A DNA stretch of 32,121 bases from contig PBWH01000009.1 in NCBI GenBank assembly GCA_002727195.1, positions 1 through 32,121 on the forward strand, given 5' to 3'. Made by a program: the position numbers and the translations under genes. Shown in pieces: positions 16,454 to 24,218 of this stretch (its first letter is position 1; the number at the start of each line of letters is the position of its first letter). The notes beneath the pieces were generated by a model that searched no databases, was not told the origin of the DNA, and saw only the letters and a list, made by a program, of their open reading frames with translations. The DNA is from Gemmatimonadota bacterium. Lineage in GTDB: Bacteria; Latescibacterota; UBA2968.

Positions 16454-17998
16454 ATGTCCGAACACATCGTCATACAGCCACCGGTTCCCAGGGCGGAATC
16501 CATTCGAACTCGACTTGCGGATCTGGCCTGGTCTGAAGGTCTATCCGCATTCGTTACGAACAGCGTTCCCTTCTCGTTCAGCAGTGGGCGTGTGCTGGCT
16601 GAGGGCATCGCGCATCTCGTGGATGCGCTCTCCGAGCGAGATAGGGAATGTGCGGTCGTCGAACTCGGGGCTGGGATCGGATATCTGTCGGCCTTCTGCC
16701 TCGATGCGATTCGGCGTGACTTTCCGAAGACATATGGTAGCAGCACGTTTGTGGTGACCGATGGGGCGCCCGACGTGGTGAGTGACGCCGAGGCGTGTGG
16801 GCTGCTCGACCGTCACGGGGACCGCGCAAAGTTTGCGATCGCCGATTTACGCGATCAGGAATCGATTTTGGGCCATCACCCCAGGCTACTCCTCCTGTCA
16901 TACCTCATCGATGCGATTCCACCCGTTCACGTCGAACGCAAAGACGACGGTGTATACGTTGGTCTGATTGAGACATCGATTCCCGCAGATCTCGAGGTGA
17001 TTGACGGCGGGGTTTGGCCCCCTGTTCGACTGGACGCCAACACAATCGTTGAGCGGCTTAGGGCGAATGATGTGTCCCCGTCGTTAGCCCGCAAAATCGT
17101 GCCTTATCTGGAGGAATCGTGGAGCTGGACGCGGAGCGATGTTGACGTGACTGGTGTGATGCTCAATTCGCGCGCAGAGGTCGCGGTCGGGATTTGTGAC
17201 CTGCTGGAACAGATGCCCGGAGAGAGCGGGGTGGTGGTGACCGACTTCGGCTATGTGGAGACCGAGTCGATCGAGCTGAACGAGATGATGACCGAGTACG
17301 GGCTGTGCGCTTTTTGGGCGGTGGCGTTCGAGGAACTTACAGAGGTGGCGTCGGAGAGGGGTTTCCACTGTTATCTGCAGACAGGTGAGGAGGGGGAGAC
17401 ACACACTCTCTTGATTTACAAAGGAGAAGATACGGAGGGGATCGAGCAGGCCTTTACGGCCGGCTTCGAGGATATGGTGAGCGATCGGCCGAGGTTTGTG
17501 CTCTACAACCTGGAAGAGGACGCAACGCTCGAGGATGTGCAGGCTGCGATCGAGAAGATCGAGACCACGATGCCGGAGGCCGACGTCCACTCCTACGGAA
17601 ACCTGGCGAGGTTCGCACATCTGTTGTTGCAGTTCGGGGACGTCGAGGGTGCCTGTGGGTTTGCGCGGCGGTGTGTAGACCTCTACCCGGAAGTCGCCGC
17701 TCCAGAGTTTACGATTCTGGGGTCACAGGAGGGGAGGGCCGGTCGATACGGTGCTGCTGAGGTCCATTTTCGGGAAGCAACTCGGATCGCCCCGCGATAT
17801 GGGAACAGCCATTTCGGGTTGTCTGGCGTACACAAGGCACGGAAGGAATGGGCCGCTTACTTTGATTGTATGCGTGCCTATCTGGAAACCCCGGATTGTG
17901 ATGTAGAGGAGACGATGCGGGGGATCGCGGATGCGCTGTCAGGGACGGATCTCGATCACCTGAGTCGCGTCGCGCGAAGGTGGTTAGGAGAGGTATGA
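16454..17998 (+). CDS. MidA-like SAM-dependent methyltransferase with C-terminal TPRs
   Basis: 514 residues. The first ~300 resemble the MidA/Methyltransf_28 family (COG1565): an AdoMet motif I, VVELGAGIGYLSAF (68-81), then FVVTDGAPDVV, the LLLLSYLIDAIPP segment and VVVTDFGY later. In mitochondria the family (NDUFAF7) dimethylates an arginine of complex I; bacterial substrates are unknown. The C-terminal ~200 residues carry acidic helices and TPR-like units (NLARFAHLLLQFGDVEGACGFARRCVDLYP; AEVHFREATRIAPRYGNSHFGL). TPRs are not part of ordinary MidA and could recruit a protein partner. The ATG at 16454 has only a poor ribosome binding site. No neighbour points to a substrate. Confidence 0.72.
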   Translation: MSEHIVIQPPVPRAESIRTRLADLAWSEGLSAFVTNSVPFSFSSGRVLAEGIAHLVDALSERDRECAVVELGAGIGYLSAFCLDAIRRDFPKTYGSSTFVVTDGAPDVVSDAEACGLLDRHGDRAKFAIADLRDQESILGHHPRLLLLSYLIDAIPPVHVERKDDGVYVGLIETSIPADLEVIDGGVWPPVRLDANTIVERLRANDVSPSLARKIVPYLEESWSWTRSDVDVTGVMLNSRAEVAVGICDLLEQMPGESGVVVTDFGYVETESIELNEMMTEYGLCAFWAVAFEELTEVASERGFHCYLQTGEEGETHTLLIYKGEDTEGIEQAFTAGFEDMVSDRPRFVLYNLEEDATLEDVQAAIEKIETTMPEADVHSYGNLARFAHLLLQFGDVEGACGFARRCVDLYPEVAAPEFTILGSQEGRAGRYGAAEVHFREATRIAPRYGNSHFGLSGVHKARKEWAAYFDCMRAYLETPDCDVEETMRGIADALSGTDLDHLSRVARRWLGEV

Positions 17999-18210
17999 GG
18001 CTCCACTCCTGATGAGGAGACTCTCAACATCGAGTTGAGCTCCCACTACTCGTCTAACGTGGGATTTCTGTCCGCACTAAGGGCTGTCCAAAATCGGCGG
18101 AGGTTTCTTAACGTTTCGGGCTGCCCGATGGCACGAAGCGCTGTTGGAGAGGTGGGGGATGCCAGGGACGGGCACCCGTTGTAATGCGGCTGTGTGGTGC
18201 TGCTCCGTAC

Positions 18211-18242
18211 AAAAAGAAAGACGGGCGATCTGATACCCGTCT
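18211..18242 (-). terminator. Terminator for the hicA remnant (minus strand)
   Basis: Read on the minus strand, a seven-pair stem AGACGGG/CCCGTCT with a 10-base loop is followed by TTCTTTTTG. It begins 4 bases past the stop of the HicA-like remnant, so it is probably that gene's old terminator. Confidence 0.65.
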
Positions 18243-18246
18243 CTGT

Positions 18247-18352
18247 CTATAGAAGGTTGTTGAATTCGTCGATTGTAAGTCCAGCTTTCGCGTATGATGG
18301 CTCTTAGCGTTCCCTTCGCAAGCTCCCTGTGATCTGGCACGACGATTCTACG
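18247..18352 (-). pseudogene. hicA: HicA-type toxin remnant
   Basis: Minus-strand translation gives RIVVPDHRELAKGTLRAIIRE and then, after one inserted A, AGLTIDEFNNLL and a TAG. This is the C-terminal half of a HicA mRNA interferase: VPDHxELxxGTLRxIxRxAGLTxxEFxxLL. The N-terminal half, with the catalytic histidine region, is gone, and the sequence abuts the IS91-family transposase tail at about 18352. No HicB antitoxin is found on either side. The combination of a frameshift and 5' loss makes it non-functional. Confidence 0.72.
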
Positions 18353-18354
18353 GT

Positions 18355-18570
18355 GTGGCGGCTTGCCTCCTTGCGCGCGTCTTTCGGATCGATGTGAGCG
18401 AGTGCCCACACTGCGGCGGCAGGATGAAGATCATCGCGGCTCTGACGGAGCCCGCGGCGATTCGTGCGTACCTGGATGGCGTCTGTCTGGATTCACGCCC
18501 TCGGCCGGCTTCCACACCATATCCCGCATACCTGAACACTCCGCAATCAGCTGGGCTGTCCGTCCGCTGA
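18355..18570 (+). mobile_element. IS91-family transposase C-terminal remnant
   Basis: ACLLARVFRIDVSECPHCGGRMKIIAALTEPAAIRAYL is typical of the C-terminal end of IS91-type Y2 transposases (a CPxCGGRM zinc-like motif, then an xxDPxxIxxIL segment). Everything upstream, including the catalytic tyrosine domain, is missing, so it is a scar and not an active element. It lies back to back with the truncated hicA. A 29-base piece of it (18443-18471) recurs with one mismatch at 21487-21515. Confidence 0.75.
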
Positions 18571-18705
18571 ATGCGCGCGGAGTCAGGACCTGATGGCGGT
18601 GTTTCCGCCTTTCGCTGGGAAGTCGGCGGTAAATGCCGCTTCTACGATCCACCGGATCCGCCGATCCCACCTGACGACCTGATGAGTTACGAACTTGTGG
18701 AGTAA
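18571..18705 (+). CDS. Small ORF, 44 residues, unknown
   Basis: Starts with the ATG immediately after the TGA of the transposase remnant and ends at TAA 18703-18705. The translation is acidic and proline-rich near the end (FYDPPDPPIPPDDLMSYELVE) with a GGKCRFYD segment before it. I do not recognise it. Its composition looks more protein-like than random, so it could be the tail of a displaced gene or a real small protein. No ribosome binding site is evident. Confidence 0.3.
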   Translation: MRAESGPDGGVSAFRWEVGGKCRFYDPPDPPIPPDDLMSYELVE

Positions 18706-18841
18706 CCCCTCCTGCGATGGCCGGGCCGTCGCTTTCCTTCCTGTTGTATAAACCCCATCCAGGTATGATCTTATGCGTTGCTCCCCTTGCGGATGAACAA
18801 CTCCCCCAGGCGGTTAAACAGAAGGGAATCCAGGTCTCTCC

Positions 18842-19909
18842 ATGCGAATCGAAACAGACATCAAGCTCGATTTCAAGGACGTGCTGATCCGACCCAAGCG
18901 ATCCACGCTCCCCAGCCGAAAAAACGTCGACATCAGTCGTGAGTTCGACTTTCGCTGGAGCAAGAAGCGATTTTTCGGCGTGCCCATTGTCGCGGCCAAC
19001 ATGGACGGCGTCGGCACGATGGAAATGGCAGAAGCTTTCGTGGAAGAGGGACATGGACTGACCGTCGCACTGCACAAGCACTACGCCCCCGAAGCTCAGA
19101 TCGACTTCCTCCGGAAGCACGGGGGATCGCCGGTCTGGTACAGCATCGGAATCGCCGATGAAGACGTGCGCAAGCTGGACGCAGTCCTGGACAGCCCCTT
19201 GCAGAAGGAGGGCACTGGAATCGACAAGCTGTGCATCGACGTGGCCAACGGTTACAGCGAGCAGTTTGTGGAGTTTGTGAAGCGCACCCGCGACCGGGTT
19301 CCGGAGATGACGATCATGGCTGGGAATGTGGTCACAGGAGAGATGGTGGAAGAACTGATACTCGCCGGTGCAGACGTGGTCAAGGTCGGGATCGGACCTG
19401 GCAGCGTCTGCACCACGCGCAAGATGACTGGTGTCGGCTATCCGCAGCTCTCAGCCATCATCGAATGCGCCGATGCCGCGCACGGCCTGGGCGGGCTGGT
19501 CTGCTCCGACGGAGGATGCGTCGTACCAGGCGACCTGGCCAAGGCATTCGGTGCGGGTGCCGACTTCGTGATGCTCGGCGGAATGCTGGCCGGCCACGAT
19601 CAGGGCGGCGGGCAGGTGATCGAGGAAGACGGTGAGCGGTGCGTACAGTTCTACGGGATGAGCAGTGCGACGGCGATGGACAAGCACGCGGGCGGTGTCG
19701 CGGAGTATCGCGCGAGCGAGGGTAAGACGGTCCCCGTCCCCTACCGGGGAGACGTCACTGGAACCGTAAGGGAAATCCTGGGTGGAATCCGGTCGGCCTG
19801 CACTTACATCGGCGCGCGCCGTCTGAAGGAACTATCCAAGCGGACGACATTCGTTCGCGTGACAGAGCAGCTCAACAACGTGTTCGGCAAGGATCGAACG
19901 TCTGCTTGA
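18842..19909 (+). CDS. guaC: GMP reductase
   Basis: 355 residues, the length of the E. coli/human-type GMP reductase, which deaminates GMP to IMP with NADPH. It has the IMPDH/GMPR barrel: [16 protein letters not shown] at the N-terminus, [13 protein letters not shown], the catalytic loop [20 protein letters not shown] with Cys190, [30 protein letters not shown], and the flap [16 protein letters not shown]. No CBS domains interrupt it, which separates it from IMP dehydrogenase. Its TGA touches the stop of the convergent phosphoribosyltransferase at 19910. The grouping with two purine-type phosphoribosyltransferases points to purine salvage. The ribosome binding site is weak (CCAGG). Confidence 0.95.
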   Translation: MRIETDIKLDFKDVLIRPKRSTLPSRKNVDISREFDFRWSKKRFFGVPIVAANMDGVGTMEMAEAFVEEGHGLTVALHKHYAPEAQIDFLRKHGGSPVWYSIGIADEDVRKLDAVLDSPLQKEGTGIDKLCIDVANGYSEQFVEFVKRTRDRVPEMTIMAGNVVTGEMVEELILAGADVVKVGIGPGSVCTTRKMTGVGYPQLSAIIECADAAHGLGGLVCSDGGCVVPGDLAKAFGAGADFVMLGGMLAGHDQGGGQVIEEDGERCVQFYGMSSATAMDKHAGGVAEYRASEGKTVPVPYRGDVTGTVREILGGIRSACTYIGARRLKELSKRTTFVRVTEQLNNVFGKDRTSA

Positions 19910-20494
19910 TCACTGGTCGGTGAGATTGCCCAACCGGTCGATGATCGCCGCCAGTTCCGGCTTGTTTGCCCGAAGCTCGTCCAGCGACAATCCGGTCAAC
20001 TCGTATGGCAGAACCAGCCAATCCTGCGTCTCGTGAACGTAATAGTCAGGCTCCCTCCGCGTGCTTTCCGAGGGTCGATACCAGACCGTAGCGATACGGA
20101 TCTCTCCCGGTAGGTTCCGTCGCGTCTTCAGAGCGAGCTCGTCGATTACGGCCTGCGCGCTGGCCCCAGTGCTATAAACATCGTCGACGATCAGCAGAGC
20201 ATGCTCGGCACACAGATGCTCGAGCAGATACTGCAATCCGTACACACGAATGCCATCTGCTTTGTCGATCATCTCGGCATAGCTGTCGAGCCCGCTGTAA
20301 GAGGTGCGAATCGCGATGTGATCGGTCGGAGCCTCGAGGTGATCGAGGCCTTCCTGCACGGCGATCCCGACTGCGCTACCACCGCGCCACAGGCCGACGA
20401 GGAAATCCGGCCGAAATCCGGACTCGTGGACCTGAGCAGCGAGCCGAAACGAATCGAGCAACAGATCGTTAGCGGCGATGTAGGTTCGGTTCAT
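19910..20494 (-). CDS. Purine-type phosphoribosyltransferase (HPRT/XPRT-like), paralogue 1
   Basis: 194 residues, type I phosphoribosyltransferase fold. The PRPP-binding motif LLIVDDVYSTGAS lies at 101-113, LVGLWRGGSAVGIAVQE (32-48) is the PPi loop, and DYYVHETQDWLVLPYEL is the hood/C-terminal part. Hypoxanthine, guanine or xanthine is the likely base. It is a clear paralogue of the protein at 20685-21260 but carries about nine extra residues after SYSGLD (AEMIDKADG), in the flexible loop that covers the active site. It is convergent with guaC, with stops adjacent, and divergent from its paralogue. The two copies probably differ in base specificity. Confidence 0.85.
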   Translation of the reverse strand: MNRTYIAANDLLLDSFRLAAQVHESGFRPDFLVGLWRGGSAVGIAVQEGLDHLEAPTDHIAIRTSYSGLDSYAEMIDKADGIRVYGLQYLLEHLCAEHALLIVDDVYSTGASAQAVIDELALKTRRNLPGEIRIATVWYRPSESTRREPDYYVHETQDWLVLPYELTGLSLDELRANKPELAAIIDRLGNLTDQ

Positions 20495-20625
20495 TGAGTA
20501 GTCCGTTTGCGTCTGGGCACACGTCGTGCGACCAATCTATCACGAATCACGTCATACCGTGAGTCTGTGTCGTCCCCAGCCCACAATCACTGAGCTTAGG
20601 CTCCGGACTGGCTGATCCCGGAGTT

Positions 20626-20660
20626 GTGGTTCTCTCTGTGTCCTCGGCGTCCTCTGCGGT
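20626..20660. repeat. Dispersed intergenic repeat, copy 3
   Basis: Read on the minus strand this gives ACCGCAGAGGACGCCGAGG, then ACACAGAGAGAACCAC, the same A/G-rich vocabulary as the copy at 545-605. It lies inside the 190-base divergent promoter region of the two phosphoribosyltransferases, ending 24 bases before the ATG at 20685. No clear promoter hexamers could be assigned in that region. Confidence 0.5.
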
Positions 20661-20684
20661 AAGTTTCTTCCGGTGTAGAACGTT

Positions 20685-21260
20685 ATGGAAAAAGTCATCC
20701 TCACAGCCCAACAGCTTCTCGAAGACTCGTTTCGTCTCGGCCTCGACATCCTCGAGAGCGCCTTCAAGCCCACGATGATCGTCGCAATCTGGCGCGGCGG
20801 AACCCCGGTCGGAATGGCGGTCCAGGAGATCCTTTCCTACAGCGGCGTGGACGCCGACCACATCGCCATTCGGACGTCCTCCTACAAAGGCCTAGATCGG
20901 CGGGGCCAGGTCGCCGTCCACGGCCTCAACTACATCATCGAGAAAGTCTGTCCAGATGACCGTCTCCTCTTTGTCGACGACGTTTTCGACACGGGCAACA
21001 CGTTCGCCGCGGTACTCGACGAACTTCGACAGCGTGCACTCGCCAACACCCCTAACGACATCCGCATCGCCGTACCCTGGTTCAAGCCGACTCGGAACGA
21101 GACCAATCTCGTCCCTGATTACTACTTACACGAAACGGCGGAGTGGCTGGTCTTCCCTCACGAACTCGATGCCTTGACTCCGGAAGAGTTGCGTGAATCA
21201 CGACCAGAACTGGTGGCGATTGTTGATGCGGCTAAGGGCAACACCAGCCACCGCCCTTGA
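20685..21260 (+). CDS. Purine-type phosphoribosyltransferase (HPRT/XPRT-like), paralogue 2
   Basis: 191 residues. It aligns along its length with the protein encoded at 19910-20494: EDSFRLGLDILESAFKP, IVAIWRGGTPVGMAVQE, DADHIAIRTSSYKGLD, the PRPP motif LLFVDDVFDTGNT (95-107) and DYYLHETAEWLVFPHEL. The active-site loop after KGLD is short (RRGQVAVHGL). Purine base salvage to the nucleotide is the likely role. The ATG at 20685 has no good ribosome binding site, and a dispersed repeat lies just upstream, which may have displaced it. Confidence 0.85.
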   Translation: MEKVILTAQQLLEDSFRLGLDILESAFKPTMIVAIWRGGTPVGMAVQEILSYSGVDADHIAIRTSSYKGLDRRGQVAVHGLNYIIEKVCPDDRLLFVDDVFDTGNTFAAVLDELRQRALANTPNDIRIAVPWFKPTRNETNLVPDYYLHETAEWLVFPHELDALTPEELRESRPELVAIVDAAKGNTSHRP

Positions 21261-21262
21261 CT

Positions 21263-21517
21263 CTAGCCTACTTCCGCGACACGCACCACACGATCGACCC
21301 CATATGGATAGCCGGTGGCATCGACGCAGAGCAAGCCTGATCCGGAGTCGTGTGGGTGAGCCAATTCCTCGTCGTTATCCAGCCAGCGTACGGACGCCAC
21401 CTCACAATCGACACCCGTCAAGCCGCGGGGACCGTTGCCGCCTCCCACCGTACTGACGTGTGCACTGCCACCGCGGGAAAGATCGATGACGGAGCCCGCA
21501 GCGATTCGTGCGTACAT
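21263..21517 (-). pseudogene. C-terminal gene fragment, unidentified
   Basis: Minus-strand frame with a protein-like tail: GSVIDLSRGGSAHVSTVGGG, then DCEVASVRWLDNDEELAHPHDSGSGLLCVDATGYPYG and VVRVAEVG before the stop. The beta-rich pattern looks like the C-terminal domain of a glycoside hydrolase (alpha-L-fucosidase-like C-termini came to mind), but I cannot confirm it. The 5' end falls on the 29-base segment shared with the IS91 remnant (21487-21515), as if the rest of the gene had been replaced. The 85-residue frame is unlikely to be functional. The remaining ~160 bases to polB hold a plus-strand frame (RFYLFGNPLTEESIDLI) that I do not recognise. Confidence 0.4.
21487..21515 (+). mobile_element. 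Second IS91-transposase scrap
   Basis: 28 of 29 bases are identical to 18443-18471, encoding the transposase C-terminal peptide TEPAAIRAY in the same sense. Nothing on either side continues the similarity, so it is a minimal remnant. Confidence 0.6.
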
Positions 21518-21684
21518 AATGCACTCATCGATGAATCGACCCGCTTCTATCTCTTTGGCAACCCCCTAACCGAAGAGTCCATCGATTTGATTCCAACGTT
21601 GTCAACTCGGGGAGTTAGGGTCTCTCTGCGGCCCAATTAGCTTGCCCAACGTACGCGCTTTACCCTGAAGGCCCGAGACGGTAA

Positions 21685-24066
21685 CTATTTGTTCATGCCT
21701 GCGAAAAGATCCGGCTCGCGAGAGATGGCTCGCTGAACATCGATTCCGCATACCTGCGCGACGGTGCCAGCGATCGGGCGAACCTGCTTCTCGATGTAGT
21801 GTTCGTAGTCCAGCGGGGCGGAGACGTGACCGACGGGTTGGGGACCCTGCACGGTCATGATGTAATGGATGACGCCGCGGGGATTGGGAAGCAGTCGTGC
21901 GGCTTTGACGTGCGGCGGGCTTGACTTGGTGTAGCCGTCGACGCCCTTGCGCAGCTCCTTGCAATACACGAGCTTCTCGTCCATCTCGCCTGACCTGATC
22001 CGGTCCGCCCACTCCACAAGCTTCTTCTCGATTTCAGCACCAGACACGTCGCCGAACATCATCTCGAGCAGTTCACGCTGGAGTTGATGGGCCATGTCCG
22101 TCCAATCTCGTCTGACGGCCTCCATGCCGACGATCTCGACTCGAGCATCTCCGTCGTCAACGCGTAGTCCGGAGTATCCCTTGGCGCGTGCTCGATCCTC
22201 AGAGCCTCGCATCGGCGGGAGAAAGAAGCGGCGATAGTACTTCTCGAACTCCAGTTCGAGTCTGGATTCGACCCGCCACGTCCCCTCGATGTATGTCCCG
22301 ATCTCCGTGTTGATCTGTGCACACAGCTCTTGTCCTCGGGCCTTTGCGGCTTCCTCGTCGGCGCTTTCGTCAACGTCGGCTTCTACGAACACCGAATCCG
22401 TGTCGCCGTAGAGGACGCGGATGCCGTCGTCCTCCAGGCACTTCCGTGTCCATCGCAGAAGATGGTGGCCGAACTCGGTGATCGCGCCTGCAAGATCGGG
22501 GGAGGCATAGCGGCACGATGAAGCGGCTAACACGCCATAGAACGAGTTCATCACGATCTTGTAAGTGAATGAGGCCAGGTCGTCTTCATCTCGCTTGGCC
22601 TGTTCGCGCGACTCGTGGAAGGTCTCGATCAAATCTGGGAGGATGCCTCGCTCTCGTGAGAAGTTGGCATTGTTGGGGGCTTTGATCCAATCGCCGGTGG
22701 CATGGCTACGGGTTTCGATGTTCGAACACGGATCAATGTTGAAGGTCCGGATAATCGAGGGATACAGGCTCTTGAAGTCGAACACGAAGACGTGTTTGAA
22801 GATCCCCGGCTCGGGGGCGAAAACGAGTCCGCCAGGTGCGCCGCCCTCACCGATCCGGTCGACGCCAAGCGTCGGTGCGACGTGTTTCCGTCTGTGAAGC
22901 TCTGAGGTATAGAGCACGTCGAACGCAGCGATGCTACCCCAGGCGCCATCCAGCGGAAGTCCGGTCAATAGGCTGCGACGCAACGTCAGGTCCACGAGCC
23001 CCTCCTGCTCGAGAATGTCGCGGACCAGGCGGCTGTCTTCGAGGACATACTCACAAAAGGTCGATCTGTCCGATTCGTATGCCTGCAGGATCGCTTCGGG
23101 TGCAGAAGCCTCCTCCGGAACGTCGAGTGTCTTTCCCCGGCCCAGGATCTCTGTCGCGATGGTGTCCAGTCGGTAGTCGTCGAACCGCTTCGGGATCGCG
23201 CGAACGATTCGCATGCCGTCGATCACCTGGCGGCCGGGAAGTACCATTCGACTGCCGCCCCATCCTCGTCCGGCCCGGTGCCACGCCTCATAGCGCGTAC
23301 GACCCAGTTTGAACGGAACGCCTAACGCTTTGGAGCGCTGTTGCAGAACGAGTAGGTCGAAGTCGATCACGTTCCAGCCCGTGAGGACGTCGGGATCCCA
23401 CTCCTGCACAATCTCGGTCAGTCGCTTGAGCAGGTCGTCTTCGCTCGGGAGACACTCGACGTGGGCGGGGTCATCGTCACGAGGAGAACCGACGAGGAGC
23501 ACGTGGTCTGATCCCTGCAGGGCCCCGAAAGGGACCAGGGAGAGGCCGAGGATGCGGTCTGCTCGTGCAGTGGTTTCGATGTCCAGAGAGAGGAGACCGA
23601 GATCTGGTACATAGTCGGTCGGGCTGATCTCGGGGTCCGTGAAGATGAGGTCTACACCATCACCCACCCTCGACTCACCTTCAATCGAGACGGCGCCACG
23701 GATGCCTCGGTGCATCACATACTGTCTGGCCGGGCTGATGTCGGCTTCATACGTCCGTATGCCGGATTCGGACGCGCGTTCTGACGCCCTGCGTAGCGCA
23801 CTCAGGTGCGTGGACTGAACGGCAAGCACATTGGCGCCGTCCATTGTACTGTGATCCGTCTCGTTGATCGATACGGCCAGGTCCGCGATGGCGTGCCGGA
23901 AGCGGTCGCCGTCCTGACTGCGGATGTAGAAGGTGGGGGTATAGCGGGTGTCGACGAGGCCGAAGGTTTGGCCGGACGCGAGCTTGCCTACACCGAAGAT
24001 GGTGAAGGTGTTGCCTTCGCGGTGGAAGAGGTGGAGAAGGTAGCCTTGTTTCGTGCGTTGAGTCAT
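21685..24066 (-). CDS. polB: DNA polymerase II (family B)
   Basis: 793 residues, close to E. coli Pol II (783). The 3'-5' exonuclease motifs are intact: LSLDIETT (Asp162, Glu164), NVIDFD (232-237) and YVLEDSRLV (Tyr340, Asp344). The polymerase motifs are intact: DFKSLYPSII (430-439), KIVMNSFYG (503-511) and YGDTDSVF (553-560). It should be an active proofreading polymerase. In E. coli it serves replication restart and damage tolerance under SOS control. No LexA-type box is evident upstream, and no helicase or primase is adjacent. The start is the ATG at 24066, which has no clear ribosome binding site. A dispersed repeat lies 19 bases upstream. Confidence 0.95.
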   Translation of the reverse strand: MTQRTKQGYLLHLFHREGNTFTIFGVGKLASGQTFGLVDTRYTPTFYIRSQDGDRFRHAIADLAVSINETDHSTMDGANVLAVQSTHLSALRRASERASESGIRTYEADISPARQYVMHRGIRGAVSIEGESRVGDGVDLIFTDPEISPTDYVPDLGLLSLDIETTARADRILGLSLVPFGALQGSDHVLLVGSPRDDDPAHVECLPSEDDLLKRLTEIVQEWDPDVLTGWNVIDFDLLVLQQRSKALGVPFKLGRTRYEAWHRAGRGWGGSRMVLPGRQVIDGMRIVRAIPKRFDDYRLDTIATEILGRGKTLDVPEEASAPEAILQAYESDRSTFCEYVLEDSRLVRDILEQEGLVDLTLRRSLLTGLPLDGAWGSIAAFDVLYTSELHRRKHVAPTLGVDRIGEGGAPGGLVFAPEPGIFKHVFVFDFKSLYPSIIRTFNIDPCSNIETRSHATGDWIKAPNNANFSRERGILPDLIETFHESREQAKRDEDDLASFTYKIVMNSFYGVLAASSCRYASPDLAGAITEFGHHLLRWTRKCLEDDGIRVLYGDTDSVFVEADVDESADEEAAKARGQELCAQINTEIGTYIEGTWRVESRLELEFEKYYRRFFLPPMRGSEDRARAKGYSGLRVDDGDARVEIVGMEAVRRDWTDMAHQLQRELLEMMFGDVSGAEIEKKLVEWADRIRSGEMDEKLVYCKELRKGVDGYTKSSPPHVKAARLLPNPRGVIHYIMTVQGPQPVGHVSAPLDYEHYIEKQVRPIAGTVAQVCGIDVQRAISREPDLFAGMNK

Positions 24067-24084
24067 GTGGCATGAATATGGCGC

Positions 24085-24158
24085 AAAGTCAAAGGAAGAC
24101 CACGAACCGCCGTCGCCAAGGCTATGGCGGTCATGAATCCACGAAAAGACACGAAAGG
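24085..24158. repeat. Dispersed intergenic repeat, copy 4
   Basis: The longest copy: AAAGTCAAAGGAAGACCACG, then GTCGCCAAGGCTATGGCGG, then ATCCACGAAAAGACACGAAAGG. It unites blocks seen separately at 5074-5118 (AAAGTCAAA and ACACGAAAGG) and 545-605 (CCAAGGCTACGG). It lies between polB and the TrpD-like gene. Confidence 0.55.
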
Positions 24159-24218
24159 AAAACCTGGGTTCGAAGTGGAGCTAAGCGTCTTCTCTAAACT
24201 CGGAGCTGGTAAGTCACC

